This document shows, piece by piece, positions 17,582-27,687 of a stretch of 64,000 nt of DNA. Numbering within the stretch: position 1 is the stretch's first letter; each line of letters starts with the position of its first letter. The notes under the pieces were generated by a model that worked only from the letters and a program-made list of their open reading frames with translations, was not told where the DNA came from and made no database searches. The position numbers were made by a program, and so were the translations under genes. Source of the DNA: Cyanobium sp. Aljojuca 7A6 (GTDB lineage: Bacteria; Cyanobacteriota; Cyanobacteriia; PCC-6307; Cyanobiaceae); contig NZ_JAGQCY010000004.1 in NCBI RefSeq assembly GCF_024346455.1, positions 62,001 through 126,000 on the forward strand, written 5' to 3'.

Positions 17582-18490
17582 TCAAGTGCCTGAAGAGCCT
17601 CCCTGCTTAAGGCGACGTGCCACGGCCTTGAGATCCTGCGTGAGGCAGGAGAGCCTCGTCCTTGTCGTCATGGAGATCGGCGTCTCGTAGCCCAGAGCCT
17701 CGCGCAATCTGTGCAGTGACTGTGAGTGCACGGCTTCACGAAAGACATCTGTGGTGAAGGGGTGGCGCTCCATGATCAGGGGGCGTTCGGCCTTGCGGCC
17801 ACTGGCTCCAGAGCCCATCTCCGCGCGGGAAATCTGGATCGGTTGTTCAGCCACTTCGAGACGGGTCGCAGTGGTCATGCCAAGAACAGATGAGCGGATT
17901 CGATCTTTCTCCCGCTGCTCATGCAAGGCGAGTGTCTGCATGTGAAGGTCGTTCAGTGGATGGCTGTGGTTCTTCCAGGCCAGCCAGCTATTGAAATAGA
18001 AATCTGCGTAGTCATCCAGGCGCTTGAACGCTTTCGCCATCGAGGAGAAGGAGCGGCGCATGGCCAGCCAGGTGTCGAACGGGTCGCGATGGGTGTAGAA
18101 GCAGGTGTGGGGAATCTGACGGCTGTCCAGGATCTCAACCAGAGCTGGAGTGGCTGAGCCATCAGGGAAATGTCGTAGTCTCCAGCCCTCACCAAAGCTG
18201 TGGTCGCGGATCATCAAGACCGAGGCGGCGTCGTTGGCGAGGAAGGTGTCGACGAGCAACTCAAGCCGTCTTGAGTATTCCTTAAGCGCCTCTTGTCTGG
18301 AAAATAATTCCAGAGCTCGAACCCGATGCAGGGGATCCTCCGGGAAGTATGTCGTTGGTGAATTGTAGGAGTAAGGGTTGGTTTCACCGGTGAGCCAGGC
18401 GTTAGCGTCCAGCGCTTTGGCGATGTAGTGAAAGAGATAGGTCCCCGCCGAACACGGAAGATTGGCCACCAGGACAATTCGTTTGTCCAT
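17582..18490 (-). CDS. Sulfotransferase-like P-loop protein
   Basis: The start ATG at 18488-18490 has AGAAAGAGAG just upstream and gives MDKRIVLVANLPCSAGTYLF, a 5'-phosphosulfate-binding-like loop. A second segment YTHRDPFDTWLAMRRSFSS resembles the R(x7)S element that binds the 3'-phosphate of PAPS in sulfotransferases. The rest is weakly typical, so the acceptor is unknown and a non-PAPS P-loop enzyme is possible; 302 aa. Two 60-base rows have 31 and 33 G+C against 47 in the adjacent methyltransferase, suggesting lateral acquisition, as is common for cell-surface modification genes. Confidence 0.65.
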   Translation of the reverse strand: MDKRIVLVANLPCSAGTYLFHYIAKALDANAWLTGETNPYSYNSPTTYFPEDPLHRVRALELFSRQEALKEYSRRLELLVDTFLANDAASVLMIRDHSFGEGWRLRHFPDGSATPALVEILDSRQIPHTCFYTHRDPFDTWLAMRRSFSSMAKAFKRLDDYADFYFNSWLAWKNHSHPLNDLHMQTLALHEQREKDRIRSSVLGMTTATRLEVAEQPIQISRAEMGSGASGRKAERPLIMERHPFTTDVFREAVHSQSLHRLREALGYETPISMTTRTRLSCLTQDLKAVARRLKQGGSSGT

Positions 18491-18565
18491 ACTCTCTTTC
18501 TGATTTGTTGGGATAATAGGCTGCAAACCTGCTGGCCATGCTGAGTTTCTTCAGAGGCTGGCTAC

Positions 18566-18592
18566 AAAAAGCCCCCGCCGTTGGGCGAGGGC
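18566..18592 (-). terminator. Rho-independent terminator of rpsD
   Basis: Read on the minus strand, GCCCTCGCC pairs with GGCGGGGGC (one G-U pair) around loop CAAC, followed directly by TTTTT. It lies 26 bp past the rpsD stop codon and is the clearest intrinsic terminator in the window. Confidence 0.9.
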
Positions 18593-18617
18593 TGGGAGGG
18601 TTTGCTGTGGAAGCCGT

Positions 18618-19226
18618 TCAGACCTTGCGGCTGTAGAACTCCACCACCAGCAGTTCGTTGATCTCTAGGGCGACCCATTCGCGCTCAATGCGGCCGCCCA
18701 CCTTGGCGGTCATCTTGGCCTTGTCGAACTCCAGGTGGGGAGGGATGTTGGCCAGGCCGGGGAAGGCCATGTTGGCTTCGGCAAGGGCCTTGCTGCACTT
18801 GCGCTCGCGGATGGCGACCACGTCGCCGGCCCTGCACTGGAAGCTGGGGATGTCCACAACGCGGCCGTTCACGGTCACGTGGCCATGGTTCACCAACTGG
18901 CGGGCGCCGGGGACGGTGGGACCGAGGCCGAGGCGGAAGCAGATGTTGTCGAGTCGGCCTTCGAGCAGCTTGAGCAGGTTGGTTCCGGTGGAACCCTCCT
19001 GGGCACGGGCTTTCTTCACGTAGCGCACTAGCTGACGTTCGGAAATGCCGTAGTTGAAACGCAGTTTCTGTTTTTCTTCGAGACGGATCGCGTATTCGGA
19101 GCGCTTGCGACGGGCTTGGCCGTGCTGACCGGGGGGATAAGACCGTTTGGCGGCCTTACGGGTGAGACCGGGAAGGTCCCCCAAGCGCCGCGTGATCCTC
19201 AGGCGAGGGCCGCGGTAGCGAGACAT
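18618..19226 (-). CDS. rpsD: 30S ribosomal protein S4
   Basis: Primary 16S rRNA-binding protein of the small subunit, which in bacteria may also control translation of its own operon. 202 residues starting [21 protein letters not shown]; the S4 RNA-binding domain is seen in [39 protein letters not shown]. This short form without zinc-binding cysteines in the N-terminus is usual in cyanobacteria and plastids. It is monocistronic, ended by the terminator at 18566-18592, and divergent from yidD. Confidence 0.97.
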   Translation of the reverse strand: MSRYRGPRLRITRRLGDLPGLTRKAAKRSYPPGQHGQARRKRSEYAIRLEEKQKLRFNYGISERQLVRYVKKARAQEGSTGTNLLKLLEGRLDNICFRLGLGPTVPGARQLVNHGHVTVNGRVVDIPSFQCRAGDVVAIRERKCSKALAEANMAFPGLANIPPHLEFDKAKMTAKVGGRIEREWVALEINELLVVEFYSRKV

Positions 19227-19318
19227 AAGGGAAGGTGAAGGAGGTGGTGGGTGCGGCCCAGGGGCCGACGGCGCGGTTCACGGTTGCGGCATGCTGGACG
19301 AACCCGGATGCCTTGCGC

Positions 19319-19600
19319 GTGCAGCGCCAACCACTCACCTTAGGCGTTGACAGTCCCACAGGGATCCCAGCGGCCTTCTCGGCTGCCGTGGCCACCCTGC
19401 TGCTGGCCCTGATCGGCGCCTACCGTCGCTGGCTTTCGCCCCTGCTGGGTCCCCGCTGCCGCTTCATTCCCAGCTGCAGCGCCTATGGGCTGGAGGCGAT
19501 CGGCCGCCACGGACCCTGGCGCGGGGGCTGGCTCACCTTGAAGCGAGTGGGCCGTTGCCATCCCTTCACCCCCTGCGGCTGCGACCCGGTCCCGGATTGA
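19319..19600 (+). CDS. yidD: Membrane protein insertion efficiency factor YidD
   Basis: Small amphipathic membrane-associated protein thought to help YidC-dependent insertion. The family block is complete: [62 protein letters not shown], with three invariant cysteines. The start is uncertain: GTG 19319 gives 93 aa, GTG 19388 gives about 70 aa, and an ATG at 19235 would lie only 9 bp from the divergent rpsD start. yidC itself is at 26-27 kb, not next to it as in many bacteria. The stop overlaps the next start (TGATG). Confidence 0.88.
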   Translation: MQRQPLTLGVDSPTGIPAAFSAAVATLLLALIGAYRRWLSPLLGPRCRFIPSCSAYGLEAIGRHGPWRGGWLTLKRVGRCHPFTPCGCDPVPD

Positions 19601-19866
19601 TGCAGGAGCTCCTGCTGTTCACCCGCCAGGGCTGCTGCCTGTGCGAAGGCCTCGAGGAGAAGCTTCGTGCCCTGGATCCCCCCCAGCCGCTGCTGTTGAT
19701 CGACGTGGACACCGATCCGGCCCTGCAAGGGCGCTACGGGCTGGCCGTCCCCGTGTTGGCTGTGGCAGCCGGTGACGACGGCCCCCTGCGGGAGTTGCCT
19801 CGGGTGTCCCCCCGCCTGGCAGGAGCCCAGCTGCGAGCCTGGCTGACCAAGCAGGGTGTCCGCTGA
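19600..19866 (+). CDS. Glutaredoxin-like thioredoxin-fold protein
   Basis: An 88-residue protein starting [22 protein letters not shown], with a CxxC-type redox centre (CCLC) directly after the first beta strand and a conserved cis-proline segment ([10 protein letters not shown]). This matches the small glutaredoxin-like DUF836 family. Substrate unknown. It overlaps the yidD stop by one base and precedes murE, so yidD-grx-murE are probably one transcript. Confidence 0.8.
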   Translation: MQELLLFTRQGCCLCEGLEEKLRALDPPQPLLLIDVDTDPALQGRYGLAVPVLAVAAGDDGPLRELPRVSPRLAGAQLRAWLTKQGVR

Positions 19867-19876
19867 GCATCACGCT

Positions 19877-21439
19877 ATGACAGGCGCCAGCTTCGTCCCG
19901 CCGGACGCCGCCGGCGCCACCATGTCACCGCTGCTTCAGCCGCTCCTGCATCAGGTGGGCCTGCCGCCGCTGCCCGACCCCACCGGCGCCCTGGCCCAGG
20001 CGACGGTGAGCGGGGTCAGCTGCGATTCCCGCCGCGTCGGCCCCGGCACCCTGTTTGTCGGCCTGCCCGGCACGGCTGTGGACGGCGGCAGCTTCTGGCC
20101 CGAGGTGCTGGCCGCCGGCGCCGTGGCGGCGGTGATCGGGCCGGCGGCGGCGGCGGCCCGGCCCCCGGCCCCGGGCGATCCGGTGTTGGTGGTGGAGCCG
20201 CCCCTGGCTCTGTGGGCCGGCCAGCTGGCGGCGGAGTTCTGGGGCCAGCCCAGCGGGCGCCTGGCCCTGATCGGCGTCACCGGCACCAACGGCAAGACAA
20301 CCACCACCTATCTGATCGAGCATCTGGCCGCGGCGGCCGGCCGGCCGGCCGCCCTGTTCGGCACCCTGCACAACCGCTGGCCGGGGTACAGCGCCACCGC
20401 CACCCACACCACCGCCTTCGCCGATCTTCTGCAGGCCGACCTGGCCCGGGCTGTGGTGGCCGGCAGCGCCATCGCCGCCATGGAGGTGAGCTCCCACGCC
20501 CTCGATCAACAGCGGGTGGCCGGCTGCCGCTTCGCCGCAGCGGTGTTCACCAACCTCACCCAGGACCACCTCGACTATCACCCGTCGATGCAGGCCTATT
20601 TCGAGGCCAAGGCCCGGCTGTTCGCCCCGGAGCTGCTTGCAGGCGGCGCCGTGGTGAATGTGGATGACCCCTGGGGCGCCAGGCTGGCCGAGCGGCTGCG
20701 GGAGGGGGAGTCCGGTCCCTGCTGGCGCAGCTCCCTGGAGGATCCGGCGGTGGAGCTGCACATCAGCGATCTGGTGATGGGCGCCGACGGGGTGAGCGGC
20801 AGGCTGCACTGCCCGTCAGGGGAGGGGCCCTTCCGATCCCCCCTGGTGGGTCGTTTCAATCTGATGAACCTGCTGCAGGCGGTGGGGGCCCTGTTGCAGC
20901 AGGGATTGCCCCTGCCTTTGCTGCTCGACGGCCTGGCCAGTTTCCGGGGCGTGCCGGGACGCATGGAGCGGGTGGACGGCCCGGCCGGGGTGGCCCTGCC
21001 GGCAGTGCTGGTGGATTACGCCCACACCCCCGATGGCCTCGAGAACGCCCTGGCGGCCTGCCGGCCCTTCACCGATGGCCGGCTGATCTGTGTGTTCGGC
21101 TGCGGCGGTGACCGCGACCGCAGCAAACGGCCCCAGATGGCGGCGATCGCGGCCCGCCTGGCGGATGCGGTGGTGGTCACCTCCGACAACCCCCGCACCG
21201 AAGACCCCCAGCGGATCCTCGACGATGTGGTGGCCGGGATCCCTGCCGGCACTGAGCTGGTGGTGGAGGGCGACAGGGCCGCCGCCATCGCCGCCGCCAT
21301 CGCCGCCGCGACGCCGCAGGATCTGGTGTTGATCGCCGGCAAGGGCCACGAGGACTACCAGATCCTCGGCACCACCAAGGTGCATTTCGATGATCGGGAG
21401 GAGGCCGCCAGGGCCTTGATGGCAAGCGCCGCCGGCTGA
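19877..21439 (+). CDS. murE: UDP-MurNAc-L-Ala-D-Glu:meso-diaminopimelate ligase MurE
   Basis: Adds meso-diaminopimelate to the peptidoglycan precursor. The three Mur-ligase domains are visible: N-terminal uridine-binding [20 protein letters not shown] loop [14 protein letters not shown], and a C-terminal domain with DNPRTEDP, the motif specific for meso-DAP rather than lysine. [12 protein letters not shown] and GKGHEDYQ are also present. The start could be GTG 19856, ATG 19877 or ATG 19922; none has a strong ribosome-binding site, and the last directly precedes the conserved N-terminus. Confidence 0.94.
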   Translation: MTGASFVPPDAAGATMSPLLQPLLHQVGLPPLPDPTGALAQATVSGVSCDSRRVGPGTLFVGLPGTAVDGGSFWPEVLAAGAVAAVIGPAAAAARPPAPGDPVLVVEPPLALWAGQLAAEFWGQPSGRLALIGVTGTNGKTTTTYLIEHLAAAAGRPAALFGTLHNRWPGYSATATHTTAFADLLQADLARAVVAGSAIAAMEVSSHALDQQRVAGCRFAAAVFTNLTQDHLDYHPSMQAYFEAKARLFAPELLAGGAVVNVDDPWGARLAERLREGESGPCWRSSLEDPAVELHISDLVMGADGVSGRLHCPSGEGPFRSPLVGRFNLMNLLQAVGALLQQGLPLPLLLDGLASFRGVPGRMERVDGPAGVALPAVLVDYAHTPDGLENALAACRPFTDGRLICVFGCGGDRDRSKRPQMAAIAARLADAVVVTSDNPRTEDPQRILDDVVAGIPAGTELVVEGDRAAAIAAAIAAATPQDLVLIAGKGHEDYQILGTTKVHFDDREEAARALMASAAG

Positions 21440-21540
21440 GGTGTTTTTGCCTTGTGATGAACACGATCCGCTTGGTGCGGTTCCGTTCGGGTGTAACTTA
21501 CCGATGCAATCCACCGATGTATATGGCCGCGTCCACTCCC

Positions 21541-22263
21541 ATGCCGAAGAAGTTCCTGGCGGAACTGATCGGTACGTTCTGGCTGGTGCTGGGCGGCTGC
21601 GGCAGCGCCGTCCTGGCGGCCGTCTTCCCCTATGACAACGCCGCCGCCAATCCGCTGGGCCTGGGTTTCCTGGGCGTCTCCCTGGCCTTCGGCCTGACCC
21701 TGCTGACGGCTGTCTATGCCATCGGCCATGTCTCCGGTTGCCACATCAACCCGGCGGTGAGCTTCGGCCTCTGGGCCGGTGGCAAGTTCCCGGGTTCCGG
21801 CCTGCTGCCTTACATCGTGGCCCAGGTGCTCGGCGGCGTGATCGCCGGCGGCGTGATCAAGCTGGTGGCCAGCGGCCGTCCCGGGTTTGAGCTGGTGGGC
21901 TCCAACCCCTTGGCCACCAATGGCTTCGGTGCCCACTCCCCCGGCGGCTACAGCCTGCTGGCGGCCCTGGTGATCGAGGTGATCCTCACCTTCATCTTCC
22001 TGCTGGTGATCCTGGGAGCCACTCACAAACAGGAGCTCGGCGCCATCGCCGGTGTGCCGATCGGCCTGTCCCTCACCCTGATTCACCTGATCAGCATCCC
22101 TGTCACCAACACCTCGGTGAACCCGGCCCGCAGCACCGGCGTGGCCCTGTGGGTGGGTGGCGAGGCCATCGGCCAGCTGTGGCTGTTCTGGCTGGCCCCG
22201 ATCGTTGGTGCCCTGCTGGCCGGCTGGTTCTACAAGGCCTTCTTTCAGCCCACCGAAAGCTGA
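21541..22263 (+). CDS. aqpZ: Aquaporin Z-type water channel
   Basis: Six-helix major intrinsic protein of the inner membrane. [19 protein letters not shown] aligns with the start of E. coli AqpZ, so I use the ATG at 21541 (240 aa). Both pore loops are intact (HINPAV and SVNPARS). The selectivity filter reads as a water-specific type, with His in [10 protein letters not shown], Thr before SVNPAR and the Arg in NPAR. The last 19 bases overlap the convergent aminotransferase gene. Likely role is osmotic adaptation. Confidence 0.94.
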   Translation: MPKKFLAELIGTFWLVLGGCGSAVLAAVFPYDNAAANPLGLGFLGVSLAFGLTLLTAVYAIGHVSGCHINPAVSFGLWAGGKFPGSGLLPYIVAQVLGGVIAGGVIKLVASGRPGFELVGSNPLATNGFGAHSPGGYSLLAALVIEVILTFIFLLVILGATHKQELGAIAGVPIGLSLTLIHLISIPVTNTSVNPARSTGVALWVGGEAIGQLWLFWLAPIVGALLAGWFYKAFFQPTES

Positions 22264-23444
22264 GCCAGCTGAGCCAGCAGCCGCTCCACCTCGTCAGCGG
22301 TGCTGACCAGGTGGGTGCAGGCCCGCATGCAGGCGGGGGATTCCAGGGTGCGCAACCAGATGCCCCGATCCCCCAGTCGCTTGACGATGGCCCCCGGATC
22401 GAGGGGCTCTCCCGTGGGGCCTGCCAAGGTGAAGCTCACCAGGCCCGCCGGCGGGGGCACCTTCAACAGGGTGCGGACCCCAGCAAGCCGTTGCAGGCCT
22501 TCCCACAACTGGACACTGCGCTCCCGGATCGCTGCTAGCCGTGTCTCGGCCTCCCCTTCGGCCTCCAGCAGCTGCAGTGATTGGTCCAGCCCTGCGAGCA
22601 GGGGCGTGCAGGAGGTGGCCACCTCGAAACGACGGGCATCGCGGTGGTAGCCCCCGGCACCGGGCCCGTCGTGCTCCAGACTGCGCCAGCCGATCAGGGT
22701 GGGGCTGCTCTCTGCCAGCAGGCGCTCGGAGAGGGCCACGGCGCCGAGCCCTTCCGGACCGCAGCACCACTTATGGCCGGTGCAGGCATAGATGTCGGCA
22801 GCAGAAGCCGCTGCGGCCACCGGCAGGCTGCCCAGGGACTGGGCCGCATCCACCAGCAGCCAGGGATGGCGGGGATGGCCGGCCAGCTGGGCCGCCACCG
22901 CCGCGATCGGCATCGTCTGGCCGGTGTTCCAGAGCAGGTGGGAGAGCACCACCAGGCGGGTGCGGGGGCTGAGGGCCGCCTCCAGCCGTCGGCCCACGGC
23001 CGCTGCCGTGTCCCCGGCCCCACCGGTCAGATCGGCCACTGCCAGGGAGGTGATCCGCAGCTGGTGGCGCCGGGCCAGCTCCTCGAGGGCGGCCACCACC
23101 CCGTAGTGCTCGGCATCGCTCACCAAGAGTTCGTCGCCCGCCTGCCAGGGCAGGCCCCAGAGGGGCAGCACACACCCCGAGGTGACGTTCTCGGTGAAGG
23201 CCACCCGCTCCGCATCGACGCCAAACCAGGTCGCCAGCCGCTGCCGCAGCCCTGAGATGGTGCGATTCACATAGGGCCAGACGTCGTCGCTGAACGGGCC
23301 CAGCTCCTGGATGGTGGTGAAGGCCTCGCTGATCGCCGCCAGCGATGGTGAGGGCAGGGGGCCCTGACCGCCGTAGTTGAAGTACGTCTTGTTGGCCAGG
23401 GCGGGCATCAGCTCCCGCAGGGGGATGGGGGGCTCGGCGGGCAA
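22245..23444 (-). CDS. Class V aminotransferase-fold PLP enzyme, cystine C-S lyase (C-DES)-like
   Basis: A 399-residue NifS/isopenicillin N epimerase-like protein. The PLP lysine is K225 in [12 protein letters not shown], the cofactor aspartate lies in [14 protein letters not shown], and the N-terminus [14 protein letters not shown] is typical of the cyanobacterial group that includes Synechocystis C-DES, which cleaves cystine and supplies sulfur for Fe-S clusters. Whether this copy acts as lyase or desulfurase is not clear from sequence. The start is TTG at 23444; ATG 23408 is an alternative. Confidence 0.85.
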   Translation of the reverse strand: MPAEPPIPLRELMPALANKTYFNYGGQGPLPSPSLAAISEAFTTIQELGPFSDDVWPYVNRTISGLRQRLATWFGVDAERVAFTENVTSGCVLPLWGLPWQAGDELLVSDAEHYGVVAALEELARRHQLRITSLAVADLTGGAGDTAAAVGRRLEAALSPRTRLVVLSHLLWNTGQTMPIAAVAAQLAGHPRHPWLLVDAAQSLGSLPVAAAASAADIYACTGHKWCCGPEGLGAVALSERLLAESSPTLIGWRSLEHDGPGAGGYHRDARRFEVATSCTPLLAGLDQSLQLLEAEGEAETRLAAIRERSVQLWEGLQRLAGVRTLLKVPPPAGLVSFTLAGPTGEPLDPGAIVKRLGDRGIWLRTLESPACMRACTHLVSTADEVERLLAQLAQLSVG

Positions 23445-23617
23445 GGGCAGGGGTGGGAGCGCCGCTGAAGCATGGCAGTGGACGCCTCCTGCTGGAGCCC
23501 TAACGGATCCAGTCGCGGCCTCACACGGCTCCTACTCCAAGCAAAGTCAATGACCGACGGATGAATCGCCCAAGCGATCCTGTGAACCGTTCGGTGTCAC
23601 ATCAGCCCATGATTAAC

Positions 23618-23646
23618 TTCTCCGTGCTGAATCACTCAGCACAGAA
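23618..23646. repeat. Hairpin in the 250-bp spacer 23445-23694
   Basis: Arms GTGCTGA and TCAGCAC pair perfectly around ATCAC, extended by TTCT/AGAA after a 2-base bulge. There is no run of T on either strand directly after it, so it is not a standard intrinsic terminator. The spacer around it (23445-23694) contains no supported gene. Confidence 0.4.
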
Positions 23647-23694
23647 AGAATCAGTGGACAGGAGTCAATCCTGAACAACTTTTGATTTTCGTCC

Positions 23695-23883
23695 TCAGTT
23701 GCTCGAGATCACCTGGCCCACCACCACGGCCGCCACGGCCGAGAACAGTGTGATACCAAGGGCTGTGAGGGGGCTCTGGCCCTGGGCCACCGCCAGGGTG
23801 GTGATCACGCCGGCCCCGAGGCTGGCCACGGCGAGCTGGGAGGTGAGTTCGCTGCCGGTGCGGGGGCTGGGGCTCGGGGTCAC
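23695..23883 (-). CDS. Small membrane protein of unknown function (62 aa)
   Basis: GTG-started frame encoding a Ser/Pro-rich head and two hydrophobic segments (QLAVASLGAGVITTLAVAQG and ALGITLFSAVAAVVVGQVI) joined by a short polar turn, so a likely two-helix membrane hairpin. No enzyme motif. Short hydrophobic proteins of this kind are common in picocyanobacteria, but I do not recognise the family. It lies between the aminotransferase and ycf46 genes with about 160 bp and 250 bp spacers. Confidence 0.6.
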   Translation of the reverse strand: MTPSPSPRTGSELTSQLAVASLGAGVITTLAVAQGQSPLTALGITLFSAVAAVVVGQVISSN

Positions 23884-24043
23884 GGCGGCGATTTCAGGGA
23901 TGTTCGCCAGACGCTACGGGCAATGTCTCTTGCGTCACCCTCACCGCGGCCAACCTGTTACCAGGCGTGGTTGTTCTTCATGAAGCCGTTACATCGGGCC
24001 GCATGGATGCAATGAAAGTCTTCCACTTTCGTGCCGATTTGCC

Positions 24044-25537
24044 TTATGGAAGCCGCCCGGCCCCGGAAGCCGGCCGGGCGCGGCCACTGCTGGCCCAGCT
24101 GCGCAGGGCCTCCAGTTGCTCCCGGGCCGTGCGCGACAGGGGCACCACCTGGCTGGCGGCAGCGATCAGATCGGCCTCCCCCAGCTCGCGGCCCTCGCCG
24201 AAGGCCAGGTGCATGGCCTCGATCACGGTCTGCTCCAGCTCGGCGCCGGAGAAGTCGGCGGTGCGGTCCACCAGCACGTCCAGCGGAATCGTGTGGGCCG
24301 GCCGCCGCCGCCGCAGCTGCAGATCCAGGATGGCCCGGCGCTCTTCGGCATCGGGCAGTTCCAGCAGGAAGATCTCGTCGAAGCGGCCCTTGCGCAGCAG
24401 TTCCGCCGGCAGCCGTTCCACCGCATTGGCGGTGGCCACCACGAACACGGCGCTGCTCTTCTCCGCCATCCAGGTGAGCAGGCTGGCCAGCACCCGTTGG
24501 CTGGTGCCGCCGTCGCTGCGGCCGTCGCCGCCGCCGCCGAAGCCCTTGTCGATCTCATCGATCCAGAGCACGCAGGGGGCCATGGCCTCGGCCCGCTGGA
24601 TCATCTCCCGGGTGCGCGCTTCGCTGGCTCCCACCAGGCCCGCGAACAGGCGCCCCACATCGAGACGCAGCAACGGCATGGCCCAGCTGTGGGCGATCGC
24701 CTTGGCGGTGAGCGATTTACCCGTGCCCTGGGGACCGATCAGCAGCACCCCCCTGGGCAGGGGCAGGCCGTAGCGCTGGGCCTCCTCGCTGAAGGCCCGG
24801 TGGCGTTGCTCCAGCCAGTGTTTGAGGGTGTCCAGGCCGCCGATGTCGGCGGGGGTGGCTTCGGTGGGGCAGTACTCCAGCAGCTCGCTGCGGGCGATGG
24901 CCTGGCGCTTCTCCTCCAGCACCTCCGTCAGGTCTTCGATCCCCAGCTGGCCCCGTTGGGCCAGGGCCCTGGCGGCCAGCTGGCGCACCCGCTGTTCGCT
25001 CAGCCCGTGGCAGGCGGCCGTGAGTTGCTCCAGGACACTGGGCGTCAGGGGCTGGCCGCTGGCCTCGGCGATCGCCCGCAGCAGCCGGCCGATCTCGCGG
25101 GCCTCCGGCAGGGGCAGTTCCAGCAGGGTAACGCTGTCTTCCAGCTCCCGCGGCATCTGCCACTCAGGGGCGCTGATCACCAGGGTGTGGGGCACCTGCC
25201 GCAGGCTCACGGCGAGGTTGCGCAGCCGCCGGCAGACGCCGGGATCATCGGCGTAGCGATGGAAGTCCTTCAGCAGCAGGATTGCCCCCTGTTCGGCGGG
25301 GAGCCCGTCCAGGCCACTGAGGGCCGCCATCGGCTGGCGCACCGCCTGGCCCTGCAGGTTGGGGGCCCCGGCCATCCCGCCGATGAAGTCCCAGCGCAGC
25401 AGGGTGCGGCCCCCAAGGCGCTCGGCGGCCCGCTCCAGCAGCCCCTCCACCCGCTCCTCCTCCAGGCTGCGGATCCAGAGGATCGGCGTGCGGGAGCGGA
25501 TCAGAAGATCCAGCTGATCGGCCAGGTCATGGACCAT
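24044..25537 (-). CDS. ycf46: Ycf46-like AAA+ ATPase
   Basis: A 497-residue AAA+ protein. The N-terminal non-ATPase region (about 1-220) is followed by one AAA domain with Walker A GPQGTGKS, Walker B LWIDEIDK and the arginine-finger region LLRKGRFDE. This architecture is the Ycf46 family of cyanobacteria and red-algal plastids, linked in Synechocystis to regulation of photosynthesis and inorganic carbon use. It ends the minus-strand run rpmH-rnpA-PH-yidC-DUF177-ycf46 and begins three bases after the DUF177 gene. Confidence 0.87.
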   Translation of the reverse strand: MVHDLADQLDLLIRSRTPILWIRSLEEERVEGLLERAAERLGGRTLLRWDFIGGMAGAPNLQGQAVRQPMAALSGLDGLPAEQGAILLLKDFHRYADDPGVCRRLRNLAVSLRQVPHTLVISAPEWQMPRELEDSVTLLELPLPEAREIGRLLRAIAEASGQPLTPSVLEQLTAACHGLSEQRVRQLAARALAQRGQLGIEDLTEVLEEKRQAIARSELLEYCPTEATPADIGGLDTLKHWLEQRHRAFSEEAQRYGLPLPRGVLLIGPQGTGKSLTAKAIAHSWAMPLLRLDVGRLFAGLVGASEARTREMIQRAEAMAPCVLWIDEIDKGFGGGGDGRSDGGTSQRVLASLLTWMAEKSSAVFVVATANAVERLPAELLRKGRFDEIFLLELPDAEERRAILDLQLRRRRPAHTIPLDVLVDRTADFSGAELEQTVIEAMHLAFGEGRELGEADLIAAASQVVPLSRTAREQLEALRSWASSGRARPASGAGRLP

Positions 25538-25540
25538 GGC

Positions 25541-26032
25541 TCAGCGCAGGGAGCGGAGGGCCGCCCAGCGGGGATCACCGGCTCCATCCCCGTTGGCGTC
25601 GCCCTGGGAGAGCGGTGGGCCTGGACAGTCCGCACCGCAGCGGTTCACCAGGGGCAACTGCAGCGTGAGCTGTTCGAACAGCCAGCGCTCCGGATCGAAG
25701 TTGCTGCCGGGATCCAGGCATTCCACCGGATCCTCGGCTGCGAACACCACCTCTTCCTCCTGGGGGCCCGCCACGCCGATTTCCAGCAGCTCGCGGGCCT
25801 TGGCTGCAAGGACGTGGTTATAGGACTGCAGGCAACGGTCGCAACAGAGGGTGATGATTGTTTCGGCCGTGCCCTCCACCGCGAGCACCGTGCCGTGGTG
25901 AATGGCCCGCATCTGGCCCCGCACCGGGGTGAGGCTGGCCAGCCCCGCGATGGGCTGGTCGACCGTCCAGGTGCGACCGTCGCTGAGCAGCCGCAACTCC
26001 TGCAGGGGCAGTGGCTGCAGCCGGGGAATCAT
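25541..26032 (-). CDS. DUF177/YceD-family protein
   Basis: A 163-residue protein with two cysteine pairs, LCCDRCL (about 62-68) and RCGADCPG (about 131-138), the signature of the YceD/DUF177 family that in many bacteria and plants is involved in 23S rRNA accumulation. It overlaps yidC by four bases (ATGA), so the two are translationally coupled. In most bacteria yceD sits beside rpmF; here it is attached to the yidC cluster, as in other picocyanobacteria. Confidence 0.82.
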   Translation of the reverse strand: MIPRLQPLPLQELRLLSDGRTWTVDQPIAGLASLTPVRGQMRAIHHGTVLAVEGTAETIITLCCDRCLQSYNHVLAAKARELLEIGVAGPQEEEVVFAAEDPVECLDPGSNFDPERWLFEQLTLQLPLVNRCGADCPGPPLSQGDANGDGAGDPRWAALRSLR

Positions 26033-27165
26033 TTCTTGGCCTTGGGCTCAAAGGGCAACCGGCCGCCGCCACCTGCGCCGGCCGTGGCTGTGGCCGGCTG
26101 TTGGGCGAGTTGCTTGTCGAGGATCGCCTGCAGGTTGTCGGGCAGGGCCTCTCGGGTGAGCAGGAAGGTCTGGACCCCCTGGAACACGTTGGCCACCACC
26201 ATGTAGAGCAGCACCCCGGCGGGGAGCGGAAAGAACAGGAACATCGCCGTGATCATCACCGGCGTGATCTTGTTGGCGGTGGCCTGCTGGGGATTGGCGG
26301 GCATGCCCATGCCTGAGAGCAGCTGGGACGCGAACAGGGAGGCACCGAAGGCCCCCACCAGGATGGCGATGTCCCAGTTGATCGCCCCATCGGTGTAGAA
26401 GCCCACCTGGCCCAGGGCCTTGATGAACAGGAAACCGCTGCGGGCGGCCAGGCCGGGGATACGCGCCTCAACGGTGGCGTCGCCGGTGGTCAGGGCCGTG
26501 ATCTTGCCCTGGTCATCCACCTTCACCACACCCTCGCCCTTGGTCACCACCCAGCTGGGGGTGAAGCTCTCGCCGTGCTCGACCGTGCCCAGCAGGGAGC
26601 TGAAGCTGGTGCCGTCCTTGCCGTGCAGTTCCACCGTGGTGCTGTCACCCACGCCGAGCTTGGTGCCGCCCTCGAGGCTGGCGATCACGGGAACGTGCTC
26701 GGTTTCGCTGATGAAGATGGAGTGGCTGGCGCTGTTGAAGGGCTTGGTTTCCACTGCTGCGATCTCCTCGGCCGGCAGCACCTTGAGGTTGATCGGGTAA
26801 GGGACATCCGCGAACGGCGATCCCCGCAGGGTGGCGAACAGGGCGAAGAGGATCGGCATCTGCACCAGCAGGGGCAGACAACCCGACAGGGGGCTGCCGA
26901 ACTCCTTCATCAGGCCGCCCAGTTCCTCCTGCTGCTTCTGCGGATTGTTGGCGTACTTGGCCTTGATCTCCGCCTGGCGCTGCTGCATCACCGGCTGGGC
27001 AATGCGCATGCGCCGGGCGCTGCGGATCGAGCCGGCGCTCAGCGGGAACAGGGCCAGGCGGATGACCACGGTGAGGGCCACGATCGCGAGCCCATAGCTG
27101 GGAACCAATCCGTAGAAGAAATCAAGGATCGGGAGCAGCAGGTTGTCGGAGATGTAGCCGATCAC
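26029..27165 (-). CDS. yidC: Membrane protein insertase YidC
   Basis: Oxa1/Alb3-type insertase for plasma and thylakoid membranes. The first helix ([22 protein letters not shown]), the hydrophilic-groove arginine in [15 protein letters not shown], the coiled cytoplasmic loop ([21 protein letters not shown]) and the C-terminal helices ([24 protein letters not shown]) are present. Between helices 2 and 3 (about residues 125-255) sits a beta-rich insertion ([34 protein letters not shown]) resembling a Big/Ig-like domain instead of the large N-terminal P1 domain of Gram-negative YidC; 378 aa. Confidence 0.93.
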   Translation of the reverse strand: MIGYISDNLLLPILDFFYGLVPSYGLAIVALTVVIRLALFPLSAGSIRSARRMRIAQPVMQQRQAEIKAKYANNPQKQQEELGGLMKEFGSPLSGCLPLLVQMPILFALFATLRGSPFADVPYPINLKVLPAEEIAAVETKPFNSASHSIFISETEHVPVIASLEGGTKLGVGDSTTVELHGKDGTSFSSLLGTVEHGESFTPSWVVTKGEGVVKVDDQGKITALTTGDATVEARIPGLAARSGFLFIKALGQVGFYTDGAINWDIAILVGAFGASLFASQLLSGMGMPANPQQATANKITPVMITAMFLFFPLPAGVLLYMVVANVFQGVQTFLLTREALPDNLQAILDKQLAQQPATATAGAGGGGRLPFEPKAKK

Positions 27166-27240
27166 GGCAGGGGTGCGCTGGGGTGGGGAATCTCGGCTGC
27201 CAGTGTGCCCGACCGGGGAGACCAGATGGGGGTCAGGTGG

Positions 27241-27687
27241 TCAGGCGCTTTCCCGGGCCGGGGGCGCGAAGCCGGCAGGACCGGTGGCTCCGGGCGACCG
27301 GGGGCTGGCTTTGCTGCGGCTGTCGCGGCGTTCCTCGATGTAGGTCTCGAGTTCGCGGAAGCGGGGCACCGCCCGCATTTCGAGCTTGGCGCCGTCGCTG
27401 AGCACCAGCACCATGTCGCCCCAGGCGCCGAAGCCCCGCGGGACGGAGCGCACCTCGCGGATCTGGCTGTAAACCACCTGGGTGCGGTCGCGGCCGAGCC
27501 AGCCGCCGCTGACGCTGATGCGCCGGCTGGTGATGCGGAACCGTAGCCACAGGGCCCGCACGATCGCCCCAACGGCGAAGGGGATGCCGATCAGGGTGAG
27601 GCCGAACAGCAGGTTGATGACCAGATCGCCCTTGGCCGGTCCCCCCTCGTAGAAGACCGTTTCATTGATCTCAAGTTTGTTCTCCAC
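27241..27687 (-). CDS. PH-domain membrane protein (bPH2/YdbS-like)
   Basis: The GTG at 27685-27687 gives VENKLEINETVFYEGGPAKGD, followed by a hydrophobic stretch (LVINLLFGLTLIGIPFAVGAIVRALW) and a bacterial PH-like beta domain (RFRITSRRISVSGGWLGRDRTQVVYSQIREVRSV), ending in a disordered basic tail. About 148 aa. The frame is open further upstream but that part overlaps rnpA. The 17-bp overlap with rnpA and the position between rnpA and yidC are conserved in picocyanobacteria. Exact role unknown. Confidence 0.8.
   Translation of the reverse strand: MENKLEINETVFYEGGPAKGDLVINLLFGLTLIGIPFAVGAIVRALWLRFRITSRRISVSGGWLGRDRTQVVYSQIREVRSVPRGFGAWGDMVLVLSDGAKLEMRAVPRFRELETYIEERRDSRSKASPRSPGATGPAGFAPPARESA

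Noticed and set aside
23445-23694. Small RNA gene or riboswitch in the spacer
   Set aside because: Only one hairpin without a terminator tract; no match to a riboswitch, ffs, ssrA or 6S pattern that I know.
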